Of a stretch of 64,000 bases of DNA, positions 1 through 8,963 are shown one piece after another. The DNA lies in contig NZ_FVZF01000018.1 in assembly GCF_900168265.1 (NCBI RefSeq), positions 1-64,000 of the forward strand, read 5' to 3'. Source of the stretch: Salegentibacter salarius (GTDB taxonomy: Bacteria > Bacteroidota > Bacteroidia > Flavobacteriales > Flavobacteriaceae). The position numbers and the translations under genes are program-made. The notes under the pieces were generated by a model, which did no database searches, was not told the origin of the DNA, and saw only the letters and a list, made by a program, of their open reading frames with translations. Position 1 is the first letter of the stretch, and each line of letters opens with the position of its first letter.

Positions 1-63
1 AGGTCTTAAATACTGCTTTGGCTTTCATTACATGAAAATACTAAAAACCAGAAAATAATACAA

Positions 64-91
64 CAAAAAAGGCTGCCTTTTCAGACAGCCT
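64..91 (-). terminator. Rho-independent terminator of the DegP-type protease gene
   Basis: On the minus strand a 9-bp stem (AGGCTGTCT with AGGCAGCCT, one T-G pair) closes a GAAA tetraloop at 70-91 and is followed by a run of T. It lies about 25 bases past the protease stop codon. Confidence 0.8.
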
Positions 92-116
92 CTTTATTGG
101 TTTTATGGCTTGATTT

Positions 117-1514
117 TTATCGCCAAACTATTCGCTGTTTTTGACCATTTCTATCCACAATGGTAATAACTATGTCTTCTTTAGGGTTTTTATTTCTAAA
201 AATTCGTTCCACATCGCCTACATTAGAAACTCTCTTATTATCTATCGCGGTAATAATTGTTCCCACTAGTTCTTCAGCCGGTAACTTCGGTGATAAAGTT
301 CGATGGATCTTTACGCCATTTTCAACATTTAAAGCTTTCAGATCTTCATCTGTAGCATTGGCAACTTCAATTTTAATAGGGGAAATAACATAGGTTTCAA
401 ATTTGCTAAGTTTCACCTTGACTTGACTTTCATTACCTTCTCTTAAAAAAGTTACCAGAACTTCGTCTTCTGGTCGTTTGGTATAAATATAACCGGTAAG
501 ATCTGAGAATTTATTGATGTTTATATCATCTATTTTTTTGATAATATCACCCTCTTTTAACCCTGCTTTTTCAGCTCCGCTTCCGCTAGTAACTTCGGCT
601 ACCAATACTCCCTGGGAAGTCTTTAGATCTAATTCTTCAATAGCGCGTTGGTCAACACTTCCACCTCGAATTCCCAGAATTCCTTTCTGAACATCACCAT
701 ATTCCATAATATCTTCTACTATTTTCCTGGTGTTGTTAGAGGGTACTGCAAAAGCATAACCTACATAACTACCGGTTTGAGAAGTGATGGCGGTATTAAT
801 TCCTACTAATTCGCCATTGATATTTACCAATGCGCCACCGCTATTTCCCGGGTTTATCGCGGCATCAGTTTGAATAAAAGACTGAGGAGTGGCATCGTAT
901 GTATTTAAATCTCTCGCTGTGGCACTTATAATTCCTGCGGTAACAGTAGATTTTAAGTTAAACGGATTTCCAACCGCCAAAACCCATTCGCCCAGCTTCA
1001 CATTATCAGAATCTCCAAAAGGAATATAATCCAATCCTTCAGCATCAATTTTTAATAAAGCGATATCTGAAGTTTCATCGGTGCCAATAATTTCAGCCTG
1101 GTAAGTTTTATTGTTGTTCAAGGTTACTTCAACCTCATTTGCCTCTCTAATCACGTGGTTGTTGGTTACAATATAACCATCGGGAGAAATAATAACTCCG
1201 GAACCTGCACCCTGAAGCGCTTTTCCGCCACTATTATTTCCATACATAAGATCTCTAATAGTTCTTGGACCTTTGAAAACCGCCACATTTTTAACGTGAA
1301 CTACACCGTTTACGGTGTTTTCTGCAGCTTCAGTAAAATCGGCATTAGTACCGTAAATATTTCCCGAATAAGTTGCCGGAATTGCTTCAACCGAAGTTTT
1401 AGAAACCGGTGGCAAGCCTGCCGGGATTTCTTCCTCGAAAAACATTTTATAACTCCCTAGGGTCAAGGCGCCTCCAAGTATGGAAACGAGAAGTAGTTTT
1501 GATAAATTTTTCAT
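117..1514 (-). CDS. DegP/DegQ-type periplasmic serine protease (HtrA family)
   Basis: Envelope quality-control protease that degrades misfolded proteins. The 465-residue protein starts with a hydrophobic signal/anchor (residues 5-25). A trypsin-like domain follows with a complete triad: His120 in TNNHVI, Asp150 in SDIALL and Ser225 in GNSGGALV. Two PDZ domains follow (about 280-370 and 385-460). Length and order are typical of Bacteroidota Do proteases. It is monocistronic, divergent from dapF, with a strong terminator just downstream. I leave the symbol blank because DegP and DegQ cannot be told apart here. Confidence 0.93.
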   Translation of the reverse strand: MKNLSKLLLVSILGGALTLGSYKMFFEEEIPAGLPPVSKTSVEAIPATYSGNIYGTNADFTEAAENTVNGVVHVKNVAVFKGPRTIRDLMYGNNSGGKALQGAGSGVIISPDGYIVTNNHVIREANEVEVTLNNNKTYQAEIIGTDETSDIALLKIDAEGLDYIPFGDSDNVKLGEWVLAVGNPFNLKSTVTAGIISATARDLNTYDATPQSFIQTDAAINPGNSGGALVNINGELVGINTAITSQTGSYVGYAFAVPSNNTRKIVEDIMEYGDVQKGILGIRGGSVDQRAIEELDLKTSQGVLVAEVTSGSGAEKAGLKEGDIIKKIDDININKFSDLTGYIYTKRPEDEVLVTFLREGNESQVKVKLSKFETYVISPIKIEVANATDEDLKALNVENGVKIHRTLSPKLPAEELVGTIITAIDNKRVSNVGDVERIFRNKNPKEDIVITIVDRNGQKQRIVWR

Positions 1515-1623
1515 TTTGTAGGATGTATTTTTAAATAATTCAACTTTAAATTTATAATATTAGTATTTGGTGTTTTTAACTTTAACGGCCATTTAACACC
1601 GCAAAAAATCGTGTATTTTATAG

Positions 1624-1631
1624 TATCTTTG
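1624..1631 (+). promoter_or_regulatory. -7 box for the dapF operon
   Basis: TATCTTTG is an exact match to the Bacteroidota TAnnTTTG element, 20 bases before the dapF start codon. No convincing TTG -33 element is seen. Confidence 0.55.
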
Positions 1632-1651
1632 AAGCCCTTAAAATTTAAGTA

Positions 1652-2440
1652 ATGAAAATTCCATTTTATAAATATCAAGGGACGGGAAACGATTTCGTGA
1701 TGATTGATAACCGTCAACAATTAATATCCAAAAACAATACCAAATTAATTAAGAAGCTTTGCGACCGTAAATTTGGTATTGGTGGAGACGGATTAATCCT
1801 TTTAGAAAATCCTGAGGTAGATGGAGATGATTTTAAAATGGTCTATTTTAATGCCGATGGGAACGAAAGTAGTATGTGTGGCAATGGCGGCCGATGTTTG
1901 GTAGCTTTTGCTAAGTTTTTGGGAATCATAGAAAACGAAGCAACATTTACCGCAATAGATGGGCCACATAAAGCGACTATTAGTGATCACCAGGTAAGCT
2001 TGCAAATGCAAAATCTTTCAGAAATAAAACAATTGGGGAATAGTGCTTTTCTGGATACCGGCTCTCCACATCACGTGGTTTTTACAAAAAATGTCACTGA
2101 TCTCGATGTGAAAAAAGAAGGCGCTGTGATTAGGTATTCTAATGAATATATAAGCACGGGCGGGACCAATGTGAATTTTGTAGATATGCAGGAAGAGAAT
2201 ACCTTCCTGGTTAGAACTTATGAAAGGGGAGTGGAAGACGAAACACTTTCCTGTGGTACCGGCGTTACCGCGGTAGCACTGGCTGCGCATGCATCTGGGA
2301 AAGCTAATGGCAATACTATAAAATTAATTGTTCCTGGAGGGGAATTGTCGGTTTCTTTTAAAAAAGAAAATGAAATATATACCGATGTTTGGTTAACCGG
2401 CCCGGCAGAGCAGGTTTTTAAAGGTGAAATAGTATGCTAA
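1652..2440 (+). CDS. dapF: Diaminopimelate epimerase
   Basis: Converts LL-diaminopimelate to meso-diaminopimelate, for lysine and for peptidoglycan cross-links. The 262-residue length fits the family. Both catalytic cysteines are present in their signatures: Cys76 in SSMCGNGGRC and Cys201 in LSCGTG. It is the first gene of an operon; its end overlaps the following acetyltransferase by 7 bases. dapA and lysA of the same pathway lie at 19.9 and 46.6 kb. Confidence 0.97.
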   Translation: MKIPFYKYQGTGNDFVMIDNRQQLISKNNTKLIKKLCDRKFGIGGDGLILLENPEVDGDDFKMVYFNADGNESSMCGNGGRCLVAFAKFLGIIENEATFTAIDGPHKATISDHQVSLQMQNLSEIKQLGNSAFLDTGSPHHVVFTKNVTDLDVKKEGAVIRYSNEYISTGGTNVNFVDMQEENTFLVRTYERGVEDETLSCGTGVTAVALAAHASGKANGNTIKLIVPGGELSVSFKKENEIYTDVWLTGPAEQVFKGEIVC

Positions 2441-2958
2441 GTTTAAAAGGAGATAAGGTATATCTAAGAGCCCTGGAGCCCGAAGATCTCGATTTTGTTC
2501 ACGCTGTGGAGAATAACGAAGAGTTTTGGGAAGTAAGCGCTACTCAAGCTCCTTATTCCCGTTTTATGATTAAGCAATACCTTGAAAATGCACACCGAGA
2601 TATTTATGATGTAAAACAACTTCGCCTGGTGATATGTGATCTAAAGGATAAAGAAGTAGGACTTATAGATATCTTTGATTTTGAACCTAAAGATAGAAGG
2701 GCTGCCCTTGGTATTCTAATAGCCGATGCTTCAGAACGCGGAAAAGGTTATGGGGCAGAAGCTCTTAAACTTATCTGTAATTATTGTTTTAAGCATCTTG
2801 CATTGCACCAGGTTTATGCGAATATTACCGGCGGGAACGAAACCAGTGTGAAACTTTTTGAAAATTTAGGTTTTGAAAGAGTAGGCGTAAAAAAAGATTG
2901 GACTTATTTTGAAGGCCAATTTAAAGATGAAATTCTATATCAATTGATCAATAAATAA
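2434..2958 (+). CDS. GNAT N-acetyltransferase, RimJ/RimL type
   Basis: Predicted acetyl-CoA-dependent N-acetyltransferase of 174 residues. The acetyl-CoA binding motif A is visible as RGKGYGAEAL near residue 108. The C-terminal NETSVKLFENLGFERVG is the usual motif B region of RimJ/RimL relatives. The start overlaps dapF (ATGCTAA) and the stop overlaps the mltG start (TAATG), so the three genes are probably translated together. Substrate is unknown; the neighbours make a cell-wall or protein N-terminal target equally possible. Confidence 0.85.
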   Translation: MLSLKGDKVYLRALEPEDLDFVHAVENNEEFWEVSATQAPYSRFMIKQYLENAHRDIYDVKQLRLVICDLKDKEVGLIDIFDFEPKDRRAALGILIADASERGKGYGAEALKLICNYCFKHLALHQVYANITGGNETSVKLFENLGFERVGVKKDWTYFEGQFKDEILYQLINK

Positions 2959-4001
2959 TGTACATTAAAAAAATTCTCCTGGCCATTGCCATTCTTGGAC
3001 TTATAGGCCTTTCTGTTTTTAGCTATTATATTTATACCAGTATATTTTCGGCAAATACCAGTTTTTCAGAAGAAGAAAAGATGGTTTATGTACCCACCAG
3101 AGCAGATTATCAAACAGTGATAGACAGTCTTCAGCCTTATGTTGAAGATATGGAATCTTTTGATCTGGTGGCCAGGAAAAAAGGTTATGCCTCTAATATT
3201 AGAGCGGGAAGATATGCGATAAAATCAGGGATGAATAATAACGAATTGGTGAATGCCTTGCGTCGTGGGAATGTTCCTGTGAAACTAACTTTCAATAACC
3301 AGGAGCGCCTGGAAGATCTCGCCGGAAGAATCGCCGAACAAATTGAAGCCGATAGTACTGCTTTGATTAAAGCTTTTAAAGATGAAGACTTTTTAGCCGA
3401 AAACGATTTTACGCAAGCGGAAGCTTTAGCAATGTATATTCCTAACCAATATGAATTATACTGGAATACTTCAGCTGAAGAATTTAGAAGCAGGATGAAA
3501 CGTGAATACGAACGTTTCTGGACTGAAGAAAAAAGGAAGAAAGCTGAAGAAATTGGATTGAACCCTAAAGAGGTTTCCACCTTAGCTTCCGTAGTACATA
3601 AAGAAACAGCCAAAGTAGACGAACGCCCAAAAGTTGCGGGCGTTTATATGAACCGGTATAAAAACGGCTGGAAATTAGATGCGGACCCAACGGTGATCTA
3701 TGCACTTAAAAACAAGACCCAAAAATGGGATACCATTATAAAAAGGGTGCTTTATAAAGATCTTGAGCTGGATTCACCTTACAATACTTATATGTATAAG
3801 GAATTACCGCCAGGTCCTATTTTTATGGCAGACATTTCTGCAATAAATGCAGTGCTTAATTATGAAGACCACGATTACTTCTATTTTGTAGCCGATGTAG
3901 AGAATTTTGGCTACCATAAATTTGCTAAGAATTTAGCACAACACAACCGGAATAAGCAGGAATATGTGCGTTGGATTAATAAACAAGGAGTAAAAAGATA
4001 A
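2958..4001 (+). CDS. mltG: Endolytic murein transglycosylase MltG
   Basis: Cleaves nascent glycan strands at the inner membrane and so sets their length. 347 residues: one N-terminal membrane segment (about 5-28), then the YceG domain. The conserved block is ASVVHKETAKVDER with the catalytic-type Glu at about 216, followed by the hallmark DPTVIYAL, YNTY and LPPGPI motifs. The position before KET is His where the E. coli protein has Glu; from memory this position varies in Bacteroidota. Third gene of the dapF operon, which links DAP supply to glycan processing. Confidence 0.95.
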   Translation: MYIKKILLAIAILGLIGLSVFSYYIYTSIFSANTSFSEEEKMVYVPTRADYQTVIDSLQPYVEDMESFDLVARKKGYASNIRAGRYAIKSGMNNNELVNALRRGNVPVKLTFNNQERLEDLAGRIAEQIEADSTALIKAFKDEDFLAENDFTQAEALAMYIPNQYELYWNTSAEEFRSRMKREYERFWTEEKRKKAEEIGLNPKEVSTLASVVHKETAKVDERPKVAGVYMNRYKNGWKLDADPTVIYALKNKTQKWDTIIKRVLYKDLELDSPYNTYMYKELPPGPIFMADISAINAVLNYEDHDYFYFVADVENFGYHKFAKNLAQHNRNKQEYVRWINKQGVKR

Positions 4002-4133
4002 AAAATATTTTCCTTCCTTCTTCTTAAGAAAGTTCTAACGGCTTGACTGGCGCTTTCTTATAGCCATGTTAAGCCAAAATGAAACTTTATAATTTGCTTA
4101 ACACCTTGTTCTTCAGATTTTTAAAATTTGTTG

Positions 4134-4141
4134 TACATTTG
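4134..4141 (+). promoter_or_regulatory. -7 box before the lysozyme-like gene
   Basis: TACATTTG matches TAnnTTTG exactly, 73 bases before the start codon. A TTG at 4106-4108 is 25 bases upstream, longer than the usual spacing. Confidence 0.5.
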
Positions 4142-4213
4142 CACGGCGAAATTGAAAGGGGCGTAAGTTTAATTATTTAACTGAAACCGTTAACCTTTCA
4201 GAAACAAAATGTA

Positions 4214-4885
4214 ATGAGAAGGAAAATTGCAAAATTTTCAATCTTGCCTGTTTTTGCAGGCTGCATGTTTTTCAGTTTTTCAACTAGAGAAGCAGCAAAT
4301 CTGGAAATTGAAGGATATTCAACTTCCAATCTTGATCTAAACTATACCGTGGCCTTAGTAGAGGAAAGCGAATTAGCAAAAGATTTAAGCCTTAAAAGGC
4401 CTTTGCCTAAATTAGGGAAGTCCTATGATGGTTTTAAAGAAGCACTGGGTTTTAAAGAATCCCGTGGAAATTATCAAACCATCAACGAGTTTGGCTATAT
4501 GGGAAAATACCAGTTTGGTATTGGTACCCTAAAGTTACTCGGCATTTATAATGGAGCAGAATTTCTGGGCTCACCAGAACTGCAGGAAGCAGCATTCTAC
4601 ACGAACGCTTCCAGAAACAAATGGATCTTAATTCGAGATATTGCTCGTTTTGAAGGCAAAGTGATCAATGGAGTGAAAGTAACCGAATCTGGTATTCTTG
4701 CCGCTGCTCACCTTGCAGGTCCCGGAAGTGTAAAAAAATACTTGAGAAGTTGGGGCGCGCAATCTTTTAGCGATGCCTTTGGAACTTCAATAAGAAATTA
4801 TATGAAGAAATTTGGAGGTTACGATACCTCTTTTGTTCAGCCGGAGAAAAATCCCAGGGTGAATATAAAAGCTTATAGAGCTTAG
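4214..4885 (+). CDS. Secreted lysozyme/transglycosylase-like protein
   Basis: 223 residues with an N-terminal signal-like segment (about 5-25, ending FAGCMFFSFS). The core at about 70-205 contains FKESRGNYQTIN, GYMGKYQFG, AAHLAGPG and a C-terminal NYMKKFGGY. ESxGxY followed by GxYQF and a later AHxxG is how lysozyme-like and phage-type murein hydrolases look, with Glu in FKESRG as candidate catalytic residue. It probably acts on peptidoglycan in the periplasm. Family assignment is by motif only. It follows the mltG operon but has its own -7 box. Confidence 0.65.
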   Translation: MRRKIAKFSILPVFAGCMFFSFSTREAANLEIEGYSTSNLDLNYTVALVEESELAKDLSLKRPLPKLGKSYDGFKEALGFKESRGNYQTINEFGYMGKYQFGIGTLKLLGIYNGAEFLGSPELQEAAFYTNASRNKWILIRDIARFEGKVINGVKVTESGILAAAHLAGPGSVKKYLRSWGAQSFSDAFGTSIRNYMKKFGGYDTSFVQPEKNPRVNIKAYRA

Positions 4886-5607
4886 ATTTCTTTTTGAAAT
4901 ATAAAAATAGCAGGCCTCTTATGGAGGTCTGTTTTTGTTTTACTCCATTCAGAAACCGGTTTAGTTACGATATATTCTGTAGGTAGAGTAAGGTCACAAG
5001 CTACGCAAAGCCTGGTAGTTGGATGTAAAAGCTGCAGAAAGTCTTCCAGTAACTTATTATTTCGGTAAGGAGTTTCAATAAAAATTTGAGCTTCCTGTTT
5101 TTCTGAAGAAAGTCGCTCTAAATCTTTAATTTCCTTTTTTCTTTCTTTTTTATCTATAGGTAAATAGCCGTTAAAGGTAAAACGCTGCCCGTTCATTCCG
5201 CTGCCCATCATTGCCAGTAGAATTGAAGAGGGCCCAACTAATGGAATTACCTGAATGCCTTCATTATGAGCGATTTTTACAATTTCAGCACCTGGATCTG
5301 CAACGCCGGGACAACCGGCTTCGCTAAGTAGCCCCACATTTTTTCCTTCTTTACAGTCATTTAGAAAGGAAGGAATTTCAGTAGCTTCAGTAAATTTATT
5401 TAAGCTGAAAAACTTTAAAATAGATTGCTGTTTCTCCGGAAGTAGTTGTTTTATATGTCTCCGAGCTGTTTTCTCATTTTCAGCAATATAGATATCCAGG
5501 TCTTCCATAATTTCTTTAACCTGAATAGGTAAAACCTGCATGGGGTTCGCCGCTCCCATAGTAGTGGGAATCAGATAAAGTTTTCCTGAATATCTAAAGT
5601 CTGCCAT
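4882..5607 (-). CDS. SAM-dependent methyltransferase, RsmI-like (tetrapyrrole methylase fold)
   Basis: Member of the family that 2'-O-methylates C1402 of 16S rRNA. I start it at the ATG at 5607 (MADFRYSG), which overlaps the upstream stop codon as TAATG; a longer frame to 5652 only runs into the upstream gene. The 241 residues show GKLYLIPTT, the SAM-binding LLSEAGCPGVADPGAEI and VPLVGPSSILLAMMGSG blocks. Bacteroidota often carry this shorter paralogue beside a full RsmI, so the exact substrate is uncertain. Last gene of the dnaA operon; its 3' end overlaps the convergent gene by 4 bases. Confidence 0.88.
   Translation of the reverse strand: MADFRYSGKLYLIPTTMGAANPMQVLPIQVKEIMEDLDIYIAENEKTARRHIKQLLPEKQQSILKFFSLNKFTEATEIPSFLNDCKEGKNVGLLSEAGCPGVADPGAEIVKIAHNEGIQVIPLVGPSSILLAMMGSGMNGQRFTFNGYLPIDKKERKKEIKDLERLSSEKQEAQIFIETPYRNNKLLEDFLQLLHPTTRLCVACDLTLPTEYIVTKPVSEWSKTKTDLHKRPAIFIFQKEI
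4911..4936 (+). terminator. Terminator of the lysozyme-like gene inside the convergent gene
   Basis: CAGGCCTC, loop TTATG, GAGGTCTG forms an 8-bp stem with one G-T pair, followed by TTTTTG. It lies within the last codons of the convergent RsmI-like gene. Confidence 0.55.
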
Positions 5608-6077
5608 TATGCTTTGTTTTCTTCCTTCAGCTGATCTGCTATTTTTTCGCAAGCCTCATCGAGCATTTGGTACACATTTTCAAACCCGTGCTCGCTACCA
5701 AAATATGGGTCAGGAACATCTACATTTTCCGCAGGGAAAATTACATCCAGGATTAATTGTACTTTAGCGCGATCGTCGTCATTTCTGGCAAGAGAGATCA
5801 CATCTTTAAAATTCTGATTGTCCATCACATAAATGCGATCAAATCTATCAAAATCTTCAGCCTGGAATTGTCTTCCGCGCTGATAAGTGATATCCAGGTT
5901 GTTCTTTTTTGCTATCGCAATAGATCGTGGGTCTGGAGAGTCGTCTATATGATAATCTCCCGTTCCGGCTGAATCTACAAAAACCTGGGATTGGTCTACT
6001 TTAGATTTTAAAATTCCCTCGGCAAGCGGTGATCTGCATATGTTGCCCAGGCACACCATCAATACCTTAGTCTTCAT
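5607..6077 (-). CDS. Low-molecular-weight protein-tyrosine phosphatase
   Basis: Removes phosphate from phosphotyrosine. 156 residues with the P-loop CLGNICRS at the N-terminus (nucleophile Cys9, Arg15) and the general acid Asp123 in VPDPYFG. Length is normal. It lies 11 bases after dnaA and overlaps the next gene by one base, so it is in the dnaA operon. In other bacteria such enzymes act on bacterial tyrosine kinases of polysaccharide export; no such kinase is nearby. Confidence 0.93.
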   Translation of the reverse strand: MKTKVLMVCLGNICRSPLAEGILKSKVDQSQVFVDSAGTGDYHIDDSPDPRSIAIAKKNNLDITYQRGRQFQAEDFDRFDRIYVMDNQNFKDVISLARNDDDRAKVQLILDVIFPAENVDVPDPYFGSEHGFENVYQMLDEACEKIADQLKEENKA

Positions 6078-6088
6078 AAAAAATACGT

Positions 6089-7516
6089 TTATATTGTAAG
6101 TTTCTTGTTGAGGTCTTCAACAAATTTCTTGAATTGCTTATCTGTAGTAGATAAGTTATCTACCGTTTTGCAAGCGTGTAAAACGGTGGCATGATCGCGT
6201 TTTCCAATTTGTGAACCAATGCTTGCCAAAGAAGCTTTTGTGAACTTTTTAGCAAAGAACATAGCCAGTTGTCTTGCCTGTACAATATGCCTTTTACGGG
6301 TTTTAGACTGCAAAGTTTGTACATCCATCTGGAAATAATCACTCACCACTTTCTGAATATAATCTATAGAAACTTCACGCTTGGTATTTTTCACGTAGTT
6401 GTCTACGATCTTTTTAGCAAGTTCTAAAGTGATATCTTTTTTGTTGAAAGAAGAGTGGGCGATAAGCGAAATAATAGCGCCTTCCAGTTCGCGGATATTT
6501 GTTTTAATATTATTAGCTAAAAACTCTACGATCTCTTCCGGCATTTCTACGCCGTCGCGATAAAGTTTGTTTTTAATAATAGAGATTCTGGTTTCAAAAT
6601 CTGGATGTTGCAGTTCTGCCGAAAGTCCCCATTTAAATCTTGAAAGCAGGCGTTGTTCAATATCCTGCATATCTACCGGTGCTTTATCACTGGTAAGAAT
6701 TACCTGTTTACCGTTTTGGTGTAAATGGTTAAAAATATGGAAAAATACATCCTGGGTTCCCGCTTTTCCTGAAAGCAATTGGATATCATCCACAATTAAA
6801 ACATCAATGATCTGGTAAAAATGAATAAAATCGTTTCGGTTATTTTTCTTTACAGATTCTATATACTGTTGTGTAAATTTTTCTGCCGAAATATATAAAA
6901 CGGTTTTTTCAGGGTATTTATCTTTAATTTCAACTCCAATCGCGTGAGCTAAATGAGTTTTTCCCAATCCAACACCACCAAAAATTAGCAGCGGATTAAA
7001 AGAAGTTCCACCCGGTTTATTGGCCACAGCTAATCCTGCCGATCTTGCCAATCGGTTGGAATCTCCTTCCAGGAAATTCTCAAAATTGTAACTCGGGTTA
7101 AGCTGTGATTCGATCTTTACATTTCTAATTCCCGGAATTATAAAAGGATTCTTTAATTCGGGATTTTTATTCTTTATGGGGACATCTACTTCCTGGGAAG
7201 CCATGTTGCTACGCTGGGTGCTCGGAATTTTCTCGGTAAACGGCATTTTGTTTCCGTAGGTATTTTCCATTTTGATCACATAGACCAATTTCGCTTTTTC
7301 TCCTAATTCTTTAGTAAGCGAAACTTTTAAAAGCTTTACGTAGTGTTCTTCTAACCATTCGTAAAAAAACTTAGACGGCACCTGTATGCTAAGTGCACAA
7401 TCTGTAAGTTTTACTGCTTGTATAGGTTCAAACCACGTTTTATATGCCTGTGGAGTGATGTTATCTTTGATAAAAGCCAGACAGCTATTCCAAACTGATT
7501 GCGCAGTTTTTGACAT
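6089..7516 (-). CDS. dnaA: Chromosomal replication initiator protein DnaA
   Basis: Opens the replication origin. 475 residues: N-terminal oligomerisation domain (about 1-85), a linker, and an AAA+ domain with Walker A GGVGLGKTHLAH (about 180) and Walker B LIVDDIQLL. The C-terminal DNA-binding domain has the signature IGKRDHATVLHACKTVD. First gene of a three-gene operon. I searched the 205 bases upstream for a DnaA-box cluster and found none, so the origin is probably elsewhere. Confidence 0.98.
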   Translation of the reverse strand: MSKTAQSVWNSCLAFIKDNITPQAYKTWFEPIQAVKLTDCALSIQVPSKFFYEWLEEHYVKLLKVSLTKELGEKAKLVYVIKMENTYGNKMPFTEKIPSTQRSNMASQEVDVPIKNKNPELKNPFIIPGIRNVKIESQLNPSYNFENFLEGDSNRLARSAGLAVANKPGGTSFNPLLIFGGVGLGKTHLAHAIGVEIKDKYPEKTVLYISAEKFTQQYIESVKKNNRNDFIHFYQIIDVLIVDDIQLLSGKAGTQDVFFHIFNHLHQNGKQVILTSDKAPVDMQDIEQRLLSRFKWGLSAELQHPDFETRISIIKNKLYRDGVEMPEEIVEFLANNIKTNIRELEGAIISLIAHSSFNKKDITLELAKKIVDNYVKNTKREVSIDYIQKVVSDYFQMDVQTLQSKTRKRHIVQARQLAMFFAKKFTKASLASIGSQIGKRDHATVLHACKTVDNLSTTDKQFKKFVEDLNKKLTI

Positions 7517-7721
7517 GCTTTGTTTTGTATTATTTTAGGTTAGTAGTGGTTTATAAGCAGTTAAAAGATATAGGGGTCTTTCAACTTGAGTGGAACAAAT
7601 ATGTGAACAAATTATCTAATAAAAAAACCTATTTAGGGTTGAATTTTAAGAAAATTTTATGCATACTTAAATCCGCTTATGAAAGTACAAAACCTCGTTC
7701 ACTTTACCTGTTAAATTCAAT

Positions 7722-8117
7722 ATGAAAAGTCACGTATCTTATGTTAAAGTCCGCTATGCGGAAACCGATCAAATGGGAGTGGTGCATCACGGGAATTACG
7801 CCCAATACTTTGAAATAGCCCGCCTTGATTGGCTTTCGGCATTAGGAATTTCCTATAAGACTATGGAAGAAAACGGCGTAATGTTACCGGTTTATGAACT
7901 CAATACAAAGTTTTTAAAGCCGGCAGTTTTTGAAGACGAGCTTGAAATTGAAGTGAAACTGAAGGAACTTCCGTCGGTAAAAATTACTTTTGAGTATTTA
8001 ATTTATAATCAAAATAAAGAGTTGCTCACTAAAGCATTTACTACCCTTGTTTTTATGGATTCCAAAACCAAAAGACCAATTCGTTGCCCAAAATATATCT
8101 TAGAGAAGTTGAAGTAG
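7722..8117 (+). CDS. Acyl-CoA thioesterase, 4-hydroxybenzoyl-CoA/YbgC type
   Basis: Single hot-dog domain of 131 residues, hydrolysing acyl-CoA thioesters. The active-site segment YAETDQMGVVHHGNYAQYFE carries the usual Asp (Asp16) and the HGNY motif of YbgC relatives. It is divergent from dnaA, with a 205-base gap in between. The acyl chain it prefers cannot be read from sequence. Confidence 0.9.
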   Translation: MKSHVSYVKVRYAETDQMGVVHHGNYAQYFEIARLDWLSALGISYKTMEENGVMLPVYELNTKFLKPAVFEDELEIEVKLKELPSVKITFEYLIYNQNKELLTKAFTTLVFMDSKTKRPIRCPKYILEKLK

Positions 8118-8146
8118 ATGTACGGTTTTATATTCTTAAATCATTC

Positions 8147-8175
8147 CGTCATCCTGAACTTGTTTCAGGATCTAA
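8147..8175 (+). repeat. REP-like hairpin unit, TC/GA variant
   Basis: CGTCA foot, stem TCCTGAA with TTCAGGA, then TCTAA. The downstream bases to about 8225 look like a decayed inverted partner (TTAGAATCC, then TGAATTCGTGA). The unit lies in the 173-base gap between two convergent genes. Confidence 0.75.
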
Positions 8176-8290
8176 GGTGTGTAAAATTATTTTAGGTTAG
8201 AATCCCAAAGTGAATTCGTGATAAAGTCTGAAAAGAGTTCAGCCAGACGATATGTATCTTTGAATTTCTTCAAGTATTTTACATAATCAT

Positions 8291-8905
8291 TCAATCCTCC
8301 AATTTCTTAATCTCAACTTTATAAGTAGTATCGAATTTTTCAAAAATAGCTTCTGCATCTTTTTTCCTTACAGAAATATAGATCTTACAATCTAACTCCA
8401 GTTTTTGTTCAATAATATTGAGGTTGTTTTCCTTTATTAATCGCATCACGATATTCATTTCAGGATAATCGAAACTGATCTCGAAAAGCTCATCTATGGT
8501 TCGTTTAACGATATTGGCTTCTTCCAGTGCCATTTGCGCTGCGGTCTTGTAGGCATTTATAAGTCCGCCCACACCGAGTTTTACTCCGCCAAAATATCTG
8601 ACTACCACAATTAGAATGTTGGTAACCTCAAAAGATTGAATTTGACCATAAATTGGCATTCCTGCAGAGTTGGAAGGTTCGCCGTCATCATTGGCGCGAT
8701 ATTGAATATCGGCTTCAGATTTTCCAAATTGCCAGGCATAACACCAGTGCCTCGCTTTATGATGTTTTGTTTTTAATTCTTCTAAACGAATATTTGCTTC
8801 TTCTTCTGTCTTAACCGGAAATGCGTAGCCAAAGAATTTTGAATTCCTATCCTTAAATAAGACTTCGGGCGAAGCTTTGGTTATGGTTTTATAGGTGTCT
8901 TTCAT
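8291..8905 (-). CDS. YigZ/IMPACT family protein
   Basis: 204 residues. The N-terminal UPF0029 domain (about 15-125) contains the family signature NDDGEPSNSAGMPI and the RYFGGVKLGVGGLINAY block. A C-terminal DUF1949 domain (about 135-195) follows. YigZ is a conserved single-copy protein related to eukaryotic IMPACT, a regulator of the translation kinase GCN2; its bacterial role is unresolved. It lies after the ribD-HAD-EamA operon on the same strand, separated by a strong hairpin. Confidence 0.9.
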   Translation of the reverse strand: MKDTYKTITKASPEVLFKDRNSKFFGYAFPVKTEEEANIRLEELKTKHHKARHWCYAWQFGKSEADIQYRANDDGEPSNSAGMPIYGQIQSFEVTNILIVVVRYFGGVKLGVGGLINAYKTAAQMALEEANIVKRTIDELFEISFDYPEMNIVMRLIKENNLNIIEQKLELDCKIYISVRKKDAEAIFEKFDTTYKVEIKKLED

Positions 8906-8920
8906 TATTACTAATTTTTA

Positions 8921-8951
8921 GACCTCACAGGTTTCTAAAACCTGTGAGGTC
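8921..8951. repeat. Perfect 14-bp inverted repeat between YigZ and EamA genes
   Basis: GACCTCACAGGTTT, a 3-base loop, then AAACCTGTGAGGTC. It lies just past the EamA stop codon on the minus strand. No long T run follows on either strand, so a dispersed palindrome doing terminator or mRNA-end protection duty is more likely than a classical terminator. Confidence 0.7.
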
Positions 8952-8963
8952 TTCTTGAAAAAA

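Noticed and set aside
2958-4001. MltG inactivated by His in place of Glu before KET
   Set aside because: The Glu in KET and all other motifs are present, and I recall this position as variable in Bacteroidota; the enzyme is probably active.
7517-7721. Possible replication origin next to dnaA
   Set aside because: Only one weak match to TTATnCACA (around TGTGAACAAA) and no cluster of DnaA boxes or AT-rich 13-mers; not supported.
7510-7725. Plus-strand 71-residue frame in the dnaA upstream region
   Set aside because: Overlaps both the dnaA start and the thioesterase start and has no signature; it is the divergent promoter region.
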